In this document: piece by piece, positions 53,018-61,636 of the stretch
How positions within the stretch are numbered: the first letter of the stretch is position 1
Layout of the letters: the number at the start of each line of letters is the position of its first letter
NCBI GenBank assembly: GCA_964434865.1
Contig: CAYSWV010000016.1
Coordinates: 16,872 to 80,871, forward strand
Length of the DNA stretch: 64,000 nt
Direction: 5' to 3'
Origin: CAYSWV01 sp964434865
GTDB taxonomy: Bacteria; Cyanobacteriota; Cyanobacteriia; Thermostichales; Thermostichaceae
Program-made: the position numbers and the translations under genes
The notes under the pieces: generated by a model
Seen by the model: only the letters and a program-made list of their open reading frames with translations
What the model was told of the DNA's origin: nothing
The model's database searches: none

Positions 53018-55648
53018 TCAACGACGTTGCTGCACAAAGGTAGGTAATTCAACTCGATTGGTTTTGGAGCGGGGCGTTGCAGGGCGTTGCGGATCAGAAG
53101 CGGTCCCGGGTTCGAGTTTAGTGTCTGACTTGGATTTCAAAGTTAGCATCTTGTCGTCACTACTGCCTGGCGATGTTTTTTCCAGAGATAGAGGTGGAAT
53201 CCCTGAGCGAGGCCGGAAACTAGGATGTGTAAGAGGTAGGGGTGATTTAGAGGGGTGCTGTTCTACTGGAGAGGGCGGGGGGGCCTCTATTGGGATCGAG
53301 GTGTTTTCAGGAGGAGGGCTGGGATCCGCTGGTTCAGAGCTTGTCACTTCACTCATCTGAATATCTTTGAGTAAAGGCAACTGCACTTTTGAGCTTAGTG
53401 GGCCTCTTTGCACATCAGGAGCCGTGACTAAAGGTGAGATCACAGCTTGCTTGGGCTGGTTCAGAAAGTATGCTAATTGACTGGTTAGGTCCTGTTTTTC
53501 ATTTTCAAGTAATGTGATCTCTTTCTCTTGAGTTTGGGCGTAAGCATGAGCTTGAACACATTCAGTTTTTAATTCCTCAATCTTTTGTTGCAGTCGCTCA
53601 ACCTGCTTTTTACTAACCACGTAATGAGCTTCTGCTAGCTCTTGCCGGCGCTTAACTTCTTGAAACTGGGCTATAGTGGGACGTTGCTGCAGTTGATGAG
53701 CCAGTTGATCCCGTTGTTCTTGCTGAATCTGGAGTTGTTCCTGGAGTTGCTCCAGTTCTAATCTCAGGGTTTGGTTACTATTGTCTAACTCCGCTTTGTG
53801 CATACTGTACTGTTGCGACTGATGATCCCATTCGGTCTGAAGCTGCTCTAGTGTAGCTTGAAGGTGCTCGATCTCGTGCTTAGTATCCGATGGTTCCGAC
53901 AGCTGAATCAGCTCTGCTTGAACTGACTCCAACTGTAATTGGAGATAACTAATCTGCTCCTGCCATTGTTCGGCCTGTGCCAGTGTAGGTCGTTGCTTTA
54001 ATTCAGCCAGATCATCTGGGCTCGGTTGCGATTCTAATACCTGTTGGGCACTAGCAAGTTGATGGTGCAGCTGCTTGATTTGGGATTGCCATTCGTCAGC
54101 CTGACTTTGAGACTGATGCAATTCAAAGGTAACTCGATCCAGTTGAGCCTGCACAGCTTGAATTTGCTGGTCCCAGTGCTGTTGGTCTTCTACACCTGTA
54201 GCCTGCTGGGCTAACTCCTGCTGTGTGGTTTGAAGTTGGGCTTGCAAATGCTCGATCTGGGCTTGCCAGTCTGCAGCTTCGATGACCGTTGGCCGCTGGG
54301 CTAATTCTTGGTGTAATTGATGCCAGTCTTCCAGGGTGGGGCGGGTCTCTAACTCAGATTGAGCAACCGCTAATTGCTGCTCTAGCTGTTGTAAGGCTTC
54401 GACCGTTGGCTGTTGATCCAATGCCATTTCAGCTTCCTGGAGTCTAGCTTGCAGCGATTCGACCGCTTGTTGGAGTTGTTGAAGTTCTTCCTGATTGGAT
54501 TCAAAACTCGATTCAAAGTCTGCTGCAGCCTCAAAGCCTGTTGCTGTCTCAAAAGCTGTATCAAAGAGTGACTCCAGGGAAGGGGTATCTGAATTCGCCA
54601 GATCACGGTTGGATAACTCTAGTTGCAACTGATTAACTTCAGCTTGGAGTTGAGCCAATTGAGTCGGAGTAGGACGTAGAGCTAGGGCTTCTTCTGAAGC
54701 TGATAGTTGAAATTCTAGAGCCTCAACTTGCTGTTGCCACTTAGTGATTTCATCCTGAGTCGGGCGATGTTGCAATTCTTGAATAATGATCTGGGCTTGG
54801 TCAAGTTCGGTCTTGAGAGTGTCTACCTCAGAGGCTTGGATCTGCAAGTGCTCGATCTGTTGGTTCAGGTCTGCAATGATGGACTCGTTTCTATCATGGG
54901 TCGTAATTCGATCAGCGAGTTCAACCATCCAGTCGTCTGTTTCAGAGCGTTGTTCTGGGTCTTGCAAACGGGCTAGTTGATCTTGAGTAGCCTGTAAATC
55001 TTGGCGCAGCTGCGTTTGGACTAATTCATGTTCTGTTTCGAGCTGCTGAATGTGGTCCTCAACCTCTTGAGGGGATGGGCGCTGTTCTAATTCAGCTACT
55101 TGAGCTTTGAGGGCAGCAATTTCAGTGACCAGTTCATGATTTTCCAGCTGAACCTGAGTTTGCTGTAATTGCACTTGTGGAAAGCGGGCGGCCATATCTC
55201 CCAGCTGTTCAGCATAGGCTTTTAAGTCTTGCAATTCTTGCTGCAACTGAAAAAACCGATCAGGTTCAATCCGGCGCTGCAATTCCACCTTTAACATGTC
55301 AATCTCTGCCTGACTGGTGGCAAGTTGCTGCTGTAATACTTGATAATGATCCTGAGTCGGGCGACGCTCTAGGTCCCAAATGATCTTTTGGAGTTCATCA
55401 ATGTGTTGAGCTTGGAGCTGATAATCTTCAGACATAGGAGGGGTTGCTCGTTCCTTTCTGGCTTGAATGCAGGCTTCTAGTTCTTGCTCCCGTTGTTGTA
55501 AGAGTTCTCTTGCTTCGAACAGTTGCTGCTCTAGCCGATGTGTACACTCAATTTGCTCAAGTGATAAGGCTTCAGATTCTGACAGCGATCGCTCAAGATT
55601 TCGGATCCGAATCTTCAGATTTTTAATCTGGTCTTCCTGAGTGTCCAT
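53018..55648 (-). CDS. Long coiled-coil protein with recurring RPT motif and proline-rich tail
   Basis: 876 residues, almost entirely Gln/Glu/Leu-rich coiled coil from 5 to about 715. Roughly every 20-110 residues the coil is interrupted by (R/Q)P(T/S), e.g. RRPTQDHYQVLQQQL, HRPTQDEITKWQQQVEAL, RPTLAQAEQWQEQISYLQLQ; I count about ten such places. The proline probably marks the start of each helical segment. The last 150 residues are Pro/Ser-rich and disordered, ending in a basic motif (SKTNRVELPTFVQQRR). There is no membrane segment or signal peptide. I do not recognise the family; a cytoskeletal or scaffold role is inference. It converges with corA. Confidence 0.85.
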   Translation of the reverse strand: MDTQEDQIKNLKIRIRNLERSLSESEALSLEQIECTHRLEQQLFEARELLQQREQELEACIQARKERATPPMSEDYQLQAQHIDELQKIIWDLERRPTQDHYQVLQQQLATSQAEIDMLKVELQRRIEPDRFFQLQQELQDLKAYAEQLGDMAARFPQVQLQQTQVQLENHELVTEIAALKAQVAELEQRPSPQEVEDHIQQLETEHELVQTQLRQDLQATQDQLARLQDPEQRSETDDWMVELADRITTHDRNESIIADLNQQIEHLQIQASEVDTLKTELDQAQIIIQELQHRPTQDEITKWQQQVEALEFQLSASEEALALRPTPTQLAQLQAEVNQLQLELSNRDLANSDTPSLESLFDTAFETATGFEAAADFESSFESNQEELQQLQQAVESLQARLQEAEMALDQQPTVEALQQLEQQLAVAQSELETRPTLEDWHQLHQELAQRPTVIEAADWQAQIEHLQAQLQTTQQELAQQATGVEDQQHWDQQIQAVQAQLDRVTFELHQSQSQADEWQSQIKQLHHQLASAQQVLESQPSPDDLAELKQRPTLAQAEQWQEQISYLQLQLESVQAELIQLSEPSDTKHEIEHLQATLEQLQTEWDHQSQQYSMHKAELDNSNQTLRLELEQLQEQLQIQQEQRDQLAHQLQQRPTIAQFQEVKRRQELAEAHYVVSKKQVERLQQKIEELKTECVQAHAYAQTQEKEITLLENEKQDLTSQLAYFLNQPKQAVISPLVTAPDVQRGPLSSKVQLPLLKDIQMSEVTSSEPADPSPPPENTSIPIEAPPPSPVEQHPSKSPLPLTHPSFRPRSGIPPLSLEKTSPGSSDDKMLTLKSKSDTKLEPGTASDPQRPATPRSKTNRVELPTFVQQRR

Positions 55649-55743
55649 GACGGCATGCTGAAAGGAGGATAGGTTCAGTTACTGTATCAGATTACCTTCA
55701 TTTCTTCCACTATACTCATCTCCTCCACTATAGCGAAGCTAAA

Positions 55744-55777
55744 AGCCATAGAGGTGTCAGAGCCATAGAGGTGCCAA
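55744..55777. repeat. Imperfect tandem duplication, period 17
   Basis: agccatagaggtg occurs at 55744 and 55761. A period-18 duplication of tccactata precedes it at 55706/55724. Confidence 0.75.
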
Positions 55778-55990
55778 AGTAAGGTATATTATCAGATCTT
55801 TGACTAGCTTAGATCAAGCTACAGCAAATTTCCTCTAAATTTTCTTTAGTTAATCTAAGGAAAGAGCCACTAACATGGCTTAAGTGCTAAGGGGATAACG
55901 ATTGAGGCCTTAGTTAGCATTCAACTACGAGCAACATCTGCAACCCTGATCATCAGAGTCTAGTCAACCCAAGCTGTGAATAAAAGTGAA

Positions 55991-56021
55991 TAAAAAAGGA
56001 TCCCGCTCGAGTTGGGATCCC
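55991..56021 (-). terminator. Strong terminator hairpin, minus strand
   Basis: GGATCCC and GGGATCC (7 bp, mostly G-C) pair around a 9-base loop. Read on the minus strand the stem is followed by six T. The nearest upstream minus-strand gene ends 440 bases away (56464), so it ends either a long 3' untranslated region or a separate transcript. Confidence 0.75.
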
Positions 56022-56163
56022 AGGATAGAGGATTACTCATGAGGTTAGTGAGACTCAAACAATGAAAGTGGGTTGTCAAAGTCAAAGTATCTACCAAACC
56101 TGTAAGATCCTAAAGGACCTTAACTTGACGCTAAGTCTAAATGGTTTGGTGGAGGTGATCCGT

Positions 56164-56187
56164 AACCTGGACTACAACCTGGACTAC
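56164..56187. repeat. Perfect 12-base tandem duplication
   Basis: aacctggactac at 56164-56175 and 56176-56187. Confidence 0.9.
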
Positions 56188-56463
56188 GATTGCCCCAAAA
56201 TTGGACGAGTAGTCATCAGGTTGATAAGCGATGTGTTAGCAAGTAGCACTCATGATCACACAGCCCATGAGGCGAATTTGAAGGTAGATTAAGTAGACAA
56301 ACCCATAGGCTGGATGGATGATGATCTCTTGCAGAGCAGTTGTAACGACATGAATCCTAAATGGAATCTGCTCCTGATCGTAGAGTTCTCTCACCATAGG
56401 TACCAGATACTTTCTAGCGAGAGAGGCCTGCTTGAAATTAGATCCATTAGCTTTTGCCTAGCT

Positions 56464-57270
56464 TTAATTCCAGCGCCGGATAACCTGATCTACCAAAACT
56501 TTTGAACCTTGAGTCACCTTAAGGTTAGTAGGTGTAAGCGTATACAACACATCCCCATTGTAGGCTATGAATTCAGTGCCTTGAGGATCAAAGTTAGTTA
56601 AGGGCAACCGAATCTGGCTACCGTTAGATTTGGCAATACCAACATAGGAATGGGGCAAATCGCCACCACAAATGTAGAGTTTAAATTGATCAGTTTCAGC
56701 TTCAACAAACATACTTTCACTAGGTTCACATCCTGAATTACCAAGTGAAGCAGTGGACCCACCAGAGCCTAAATCATAGTCTGTAGTCAGATAGACGGAT
56801 GCAGCAGCGCTGTAAAGTTCTTTCTGGTTTGGATCTCTCACGATCAATTGCGCTTGCTTGGTTTGAGCGGTGCCTGGATCTAGAATGTAGCTGTAGCCTC
56901 CATTATCAAAAATGAGATACCGACCTTCACGGGGATTGTAATGATCAGCAATGAGGCTGAGTTCCAAGTCACCATCTAGGCCATAACTACGATAAAAGCG
57001 AGGAGTTGAAGAGTCGGTCTCGTCAGAGCAAACATAGATCCGATAGTCTTCATTTTCAAAATAAACATAGTGGCCGCCTGTGCCCCTACCGCAGGTCATA
57101 TCGCCCTCAAGTTCGGCAACTGAACCAAATCTAGTCAGATTAGTTTGAGCAATACTTTGAAGACCCAGACTTAAAACTCCACTTGAAGACCCAAGAATCA
57201 GGGTAGCTATTACAGTCAAGCTTAGGCGCTTATGGAGTACTAGGCTTTCTATTTGTTGAAATTTAATCAT
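56464..57270 (-). CDS. Exported protein with an internal domain duplication
   Basis: 268 residues from ATG at 57270; an upstream ATG at 57318 would overlap the pabB-pabC gene. A signal peptide lies at about 16-42 (LSLTVIATLILGSSSGVLSL ... SIAQ). The mature protein contains two related halves: each begins with a cysteine region (MTCGRGTGG / SGCEPSESM), has a second cysteine in IYVCSDE / LYICGGD, and then a strand pair around a Phe/Tyr-rich turn (NPREGRYLIFDNGGYSYIL / DPQGTEFIAYNGDVLYTL). Each pair probably forms a disulfide. The family is unknown to me. It follows pabB-pabC by 20 bases on the same strand. Confidence 0.78.
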   Translation of the reverse strand: MIKFQQIESLVLHKRLSLTVIATLILGSSSGVLSLGLQSIAQTNLTRFGSVAELEGDMTCGRGTGGHYVYFENEDYRIYVCSDETDSSTPRFYRSYGLDGDLELSLIADHYNPREGRYLIFDNGGYSYILDPGTAQTKQAQLIVRDPNQKELYSAAASVYLTTDYDLGSGGSTASLGNSGCEPSESMFVEAETDQFKLYICGGDLPHSYVGIAKSNGSQIRLPLTNFDPQGTEFIAYNGDVLYTLTPTNLKVTQGSKVLVDQVIRRWN

Positions 57271-57290
57271 ATTAGGTCCTGAATAGTGAT

Positions 57291-59045
57291 CTAGGTAACT
57301 AGGATAACAGATTGCCATTCTCGAATTGAATTGATTAAGTAGATCTCCTGGGCTTGTTGTAGGTGCTCAAGCGTAATCACAGCTTCCTGGATCCGGTGGT
57401 GTTGGAGTAAATGAGATCGAAAGGTTCCTGCCAACAATCCACAAGCCACAGGGGGAGTAACCCAGGTGGTAGCCTGACGGATCACTAAATTTGCTGTGCA
57501 GGATTCCGTCACTTCACCCCTATCATTCCAGAGTAGAACATCATCACAATCAGGATGTTGAGCGCGAGCTTGATCATAGATCTGACGATGGGTGGTTTTG
57601 TGATATAGAAATAGGTTAGATCGATGGATTGGCTCTAGGGCTAGCTTGACCCGCAAAGGGTATCGATGTGGGATGATAGCTTGACTTTCAAACTGAAGGG
57701 TGCCAGTTTGATCCAGTAATAGCCGCACTTTCTGAGGAGAAGCTGGCAGTGTTGTGGCTAAGTGCTGGAGCTGATCTTGAATAAAGCTGCCGTTGATTTG
57801 AATATTGAAATAGCGAGCTGAGGCCATTAGTCGTTCCAGGTGTTCGGACAGCAGAAAATAACCTTGATCAGGTAGCCACCGGATGGTTTCCAAAAGGGAA
57901 AAGTGAGGTCGCTGGTAAGATAAAACCTGAGTTTTGAGCAAACATTCCTGATACTCAGCCTCTGGATCGGAATCCCAAACAATGCCACTACCCACACCAT
58001 ATTCTGCCGTTTGAGTTTGGGTATCAATTAAGACGGTACGGATGGCAACATTAAACTGAGCCTGTTGATCCGGTGTGATGAAACCAATCGATCCGGTGTA
58101 GATCCGGCGGGGTGAGGTTTCTAGATCACGGATAATCTGCATCGTCCGAATTTTAGGGGCACCTGTAATAGAAGCAGCTGGAAACAAACACCCTAAGACA
58201 CGATGCAAAGGAGCTGAGGTTGTAGCTGTAACGGTGGACGTCATTTGCCAAAGGGTTGGATACTGCTCAGGATCAAATAGCTGCGGGACTTGCACTGATC
58301 CCACCTGAGCGATCTGACCCAAATCATGGCGGACCATATCCACAATCATGACGTTTTCAGCTCGATTTTTAGGAGACTGGTGTAACCAATTTGCCTGATA
58401 GCGATCTTGAGTGGAGTCTAATCCTCGAGCTGTTGTCCCTTTCATCGGTTTCATGATCAAACCCGATCCGGTACGGCTAACAAATAGCTCAGGTGAGGCC
58501 GAACAAATGATCCAACGGCCTGTATTCACGTAAGCCGAGTAGCCTGCTGTTTGGGCTGAAACCAGATCGGTAAATAGAGCCAGCGGATCACCGGTAAAAG
58601 TTGCTTGCAGGCGGTAGGAGTAATTGACTTGAAAGGTATGGCCTTGGGCGATATGGTCTTTAATCTGGGCAATGGCCTGTTGAAATTGATCAGGATCAAT
58701 ACTGTGATGCCAGGGGCTCAACTGATAATGAGTGGATTGGGCCAGGATTTGGTCAAAGGTAATCACCTGAGGCTGGGCATAGAGACCTAACCAAACTAGA
58801 GGAAAGGCCCCATGAGGCTGAACTTGCATTACCGGATCAAAGGCAGGCCCTGCTTCATAGCTCAAGAAGCCAGCGGCATAAGCCCCCTGATCCACAGCCT
58901 GTTCAATAGCCATGAGGATGGATTCAACCTCTGTCAGTTGGTTAGTTGTCAGAACTTGATAAGGTTGATCAAACCATAACCAGTGTTGATCTAAAGCATG
59001 ATATAGAATTACAGAACCACTGGATAATGGACGATCTAGCTGCAC
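57291..59045 (-). CDS. pabB: Aminodeoxychorismate synthase component I fused to 4-amino-4-deoxychorismate lyase
   Basis: 584 residues from GTG at 59045, supported by a gggaga-type ribosome-binding site. Residues 1-370 are the chorismate-binding domain: FQVNYSYRLQATF, KPMKGTTARGLD (active-site lysine region of PabB), ENVMIVDMVRHDLG, ITGAPKIRTMQIIRDLE and YGVGSGIVWDSDPEAEY. Residues 380-584 are a class IV PLP enzyme of the PabC type (FLYHKTTHRQIYDQAR, DDVLLWNDRGEVTESCTANL). The fusion makes 4-aminobenzoate for folate from chorismate and ammonia, with PabA encoded elsewhere. pabB-pabC fusions are well known in bacteria. Confidence 0.94.
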   Translation of the reverse strand: MQLDRPLSSGSVILYHALDQHWLWFDQPYQVLTTNQLTEVESILMAIEQAVDQGAYAAGFLSYEAGPAFDPVMQVQPHGAFPLVWLGLYAQPQVITFDQILAQSTHYQLSPWHHSIDPDQFQQAIAQIKDHIAQGHTFQVNYSYRLQATFTGDPLALFTDLVSAQTAGYSAYVNTGRWIICSASPELFVSRTGSGLIMKPMKGTTARGLDSTQDRYQANWLHQSPKNRAENVMIVDMVRHDLGQIAQVGSVQVPQLFDPEQYPTLWQMTSTVTATTSAPLHRVLGCLFPAASITGAPKIRTMQIIRDLETSPRRIYTGSIGFITPDQQAQFNVAIRTVLIDTQTQTAEYGVGSGIVWDSDPEAEYQECLLKTQVLSYQRPHFSLLETIRWLPDQGYFLLSEHLERLMASARYFNIQINGSFIQDQLQHLATTLPASPQKVRLLLDQTGTLQFESQAIIPHRYPLRVKLALEPIHRSNLFLYHKTTHRQIYDQARAQHPDCDDVLLWNDRGEVTESCTANLVIRQATTWVTPPVACGLLAGTFRSHLLQHHRIQEAVITLEHLQQAQEIYLINSIREWQSVILVT

Positions 59046-59195
59046 GGTCCTATCTCCCTGTTTAGGATTTACGGCTGAGGGGTTATAGCTTCAACTCTAG
59101 AAGAGCCGTTAGTTTCGTTGTAGCTGATCTAGAGCGCTTATGATAAGTTACACCTTTATTGAGAGTACGCTCTATTTCTTCAAAAGAGGTGCAGA

Positions 59196-60713
59196 ATGTG
59201 GATTAAAGTAGCCTGGGGCAGTCTGATTCTGGGAGCACTCCTGCTGGTCTACTTGATTTACACCTCAGGTCGTCTTGAAGTTGGAAGTGTCATGCTGCTG
59301 GGCTTGCTGGCAGTTGGTTGGCTCTATACTCGATCCGATACTCACAGCGTCGCGCCTTATCGCTATTTGTTACCAGGCCTGGCTACGTTTGCCCTTTTTG
59401 TTGTCTTTCCGATTGTATATACGGTCTCTATTAGTTTCACCCATTATGGATCGGCTCATTTACTTTCTTATGAGCGGCTGTGGGACCAATACTTTAGCCA
59501 ACAAGTGTTTGATGTGAGTCCCGATGTTTTTCAATATGAGATTTTTCAAACAGACTCAGGGTATGAGCTGCTCCTGACTGAAGAGACTCGACCTCGGGAG
59601 CGCTATCTTTACTCTGATTTTGATCCAGCCCAACAGACTGAACGAGTGGGGACCTTGATCCCGATTGCAGAGGTTGATCCTTCGTTAACGACTCAAGTGC
59701 CGATCCGCCAGATTATTCAATGGAAGCCCGCCCTAGTCACGTTACAACTTGAACTCCCGGATGGCCAACGACTCCAGCGGACAGGTCTGCGCCATTTTAA
59801 GCCCCGTGAGCTACGCTATGAGCGCCAAGCTGATCAGTCGTTACTGGATCGAAAAACAGGCGACCGCTTAACCCCAGATTTTCAACGGGGCTACTATGTG
59901 GATCAAGATCAGCAACGGGTCGGACCTGGTTTTGTCACCTCGGCGGGGTTCTCTCACTATTTGCGCATTGTTCAAGATCCGGCCATTTCAGGACCCTTTT
60001 TCCGCGTATTTTTGTGGACTCTGGTGTTTGCGGGTGGTTCAGTAGGTTGCAGCTTGGGGGTGGGATTTGGCTTGGCGGTAATTTTGAATTGGGAGTCGTT
60101 GGCTGGTCGTCAGCTGTATCGATCTTTGTTTATTCTGCCGTATGCCATTCCAGCGTTTATCTCGATCTTGATTTTTCGGGGATTGTTTAATCCTAGATTT
60201 GGTGAAATCAATACATGGCTGCAGGGACTTGTGGGTATTCAACCTGACTGGTTTTCAGATCCTTGGCTGGCTAAAGTTATGGTTTTACTGGTGAATACTT
60301 GGCTGAGCTATCCCTATATGATGATCTTGATCTTAGGGTTGCTACAAGCAATTCCAGCTTCCCTTTACGAGGCGGCGGCTATAGATGGTGCGGGGCCTCT
60401 GGATCATTTTTTTCGAATTACAGTTCCTTTAACACTGCCGCCTCTGAAGCCTATTTTGATCAGTAGTTTTGCCTTTTCCTTCAATAATTTTGTCTTGATC
60501 TTTTTGTTGACAGGGGGCGGCCCGAATATGTTGGACACCTCCACTCCTGTTGGCGAAACCGATATTTTAGTGTCGTATACTTATCGATTAGCCTTTGGCC
60601 AAGCTGAAGCTGATTACGGATTTGCAGCGGCTATTGCAACGTTGATCTTTGGTTTGGTAGCCTTGCTAGCCCTGTTACAACTGCGATTATCTGCCCCTGA
60701 TCTAACGGAGTGA
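59196..60713 (+). CDS. MalF-type sugar ABC transporter permease
   Basis: 505 residues. About 8 membrane segments, with a large periplasmic loop (about 90-260) between the N-terminal spans, as in enterobacterial MalF. The EAA coupling loop is YEAAAIDGAGPLDHFFRITV, followed by PLTLPPLKPILISSFAFSFN. Start ATG with agaggtg just upstream. MalG follows after 4 bases. It probably imports maltose/maltodextrin or another oligosaccharide such as a compatible solute; the substrate cannot be read. No binding protein or ATPase gene is adjacent. Confidence 0.92.
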   Translation: MWIKVAWGSLILGALLLVYLIYTSGRLEVGSVMLLGLLAVGWLYTRSDTHSVAPYRYLLPGLATFALFVVFPIVYTVSISFTHYGSAHLLSYERLWDQYFSQQVFDVSPDVFQYEIFQTDSGYELLLTEETRPRERYLYSDFDPAQQTERVGTLIPIAEVDPSLTTQVPIRQIIQWKPALVTLQLELPDGQRLQRTGLRHFKPRELRYERQADQSLLDRKTGDRLTPDFQRGYYVDQDQQRVGPGFVTSAGFSHYLRIVQDPAISGPFFRVFLWTLVFAGGSVGCSLGVGFGLAVILNWESLAGRQLYRSLFILPYAIPAFISILIFRGLFNPRFGEINTWLQGLVGIQPDWFSDPWLAKVMVLLVNTWLSYPYMMILILGLLQAIPASLYEAAAIDGAGPLDHFFRITVPLTLPPLKPILISSFAFSFNNFVLIFLLTGGGPNMLDTSTPVGETDILVSYTYRLAFGQAEADYGFAAAIATLIFGLVALLALLQLRLSAPDLTE

Positions 60714-60717
60714 TCGG

Positions 60718-61608
60718 ATGCCAATGGTTAAAGGCCGCTTTCATGGCCTCAGAGTGGTACTAGCGCATGTGTTTTTGCTGATGAGCTTGGGGGTGGTTTT
60801 ATTCCCGATCGTGATCATTCTCTCTATTTCTTTTAGAGAAGGTAATTTGGCGGTGGGGCAGCTGATTCCTGAGCGCTGGAGTTGGGAGCATTGGCAAGCT
60901 GTGTTAGGGATGCCCAGAGTGGAGCCAGATGGAACTGTACAACTGCCACCCTTTCCAGTGTTGAAGTGGCTTTTCAATTCGCTCAAGGTGGCGATCTTAG
61001 CTGCTGCTTTATTGGTGGGGTTATCAGTCACTTCGGCTTATGCGTTTGCCCGATTTAAGTTTCCTTTCAAGCCAGTGATCTTGAAGGGAGTGTTACTGTT
61101 GCAGATTTTTCCGGCGGTGTTGGCGTTGATTGCCCTCTATGCTCTGATCAGCCAGGTGGGTGAGGTGGTCCCTGCACTGGGGTTGGATACTCATGCTGGC
61201 CTGATCCTGGTGTACCTGGGCGGGATTTCCATGAGTCTGTGGATGATCAAAGGGTACTTAGAGACCTTGCCACCTAGCACTGAAGAAGCAGCCCAAATGG
61301 ATGGTGCGACAACCTGGCAAACGCTATGGTACGTGATTCTACCCATGAGTTATCCCATTTTGGCCGTTGTGTTTATTCTGGCTCTGATCACGGTGTTTAA
61401 TGAATTTCCAATTGCTTCTATTTTACTTTTTGAAGAAGATCGACTCACATTAGCGGTTGGGTTAAGGTTTTTCCTTCAAGATCAAAACTTTCTTTGGGGT
61501 GATTTTGCAGCCGCTGCTATTTTAGGGGGGTTACCTATTACCCTGATCTTCCTTTTGGTCCAGAGGTTTCTGGTGTCAGGTTTAACGCAAGGATCCATGA
61601 AAGGCTAA
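60718..61608 (+). CDS. MalG-type sugar ABC transporter permease
   Basis: 296 residues, 6 membrane segments. The EAA loop is STEEAAQMDGATTWQTLWYV. The Shine-Dalgarno ggag lies 9 bases before the ATG. It starts 4 bases after the malF-like stop, so the pair is an operon. The product pairs with the MalF-like protein to form the membrane channel. It converges on the Uma2 gene, 28 bases away. Confidence 0.93.
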   Translation: MPMVKGRFHGLRVVLAHVFLLMSLGVVLFPIVIILSISFREGNLAVGQLIPERWSWEHWQAVLGMPRVEPDGTVQLPPFPVLKWLFNSLKVAILAAALLVGLSVTSAYAFARFKFPFKPVILKGVLLLQIFPAVLALIALYALISQVGEVVPALGLDTHAGLILVYLGGISMSLWMIKGYLETLPPSTEEAAQMDGATTWQTLWYVILPMSYPILAVVFILALITVFNEFPIASILLFEEDRLTLAVGLRFFLQDQNFLWGDFAAAAILGGLPITLIFLLVQRFLVSGLTQGSMKG

Positions 61609-61636
61609 ATTGCACCTAATCGCTAGTATCTTGTGA

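Larger units (their letters stand above)
55649..56463. other. 815-base region without a convincing gene
   Basis: Two plus-strand frames (56062-56292 and 56314-56505) are open but show no recognisable features, and one contains a perfect 12-base tandem repeat. The region holds tandem duplications at 55706-55732, 55744-55777 and 56164-56187, and a minus-strand terminator hairpin at 55991-56021. I compared the minus strand with tmRNA, RNase P RNA and SRP RNA cores by eye and found no match. Confidence 0.55.

Noticed and set aside
56062..56292. A 76-codon plus-strand frame in the 55.6-56.5 kb gap
   Set aside because: It contains a perfect 12-base tandem repeat (LDYNLDY), has no family resemblance and no Shine-Dalgarno; the only strong signal nearby is a terminator on the other strand.
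56314..56505. A 63-codon plus-strand frame running into the secreted-protein gene
   Set aside because: It overlaps the end of a well-supported minus-strand gene and has no features of its own.
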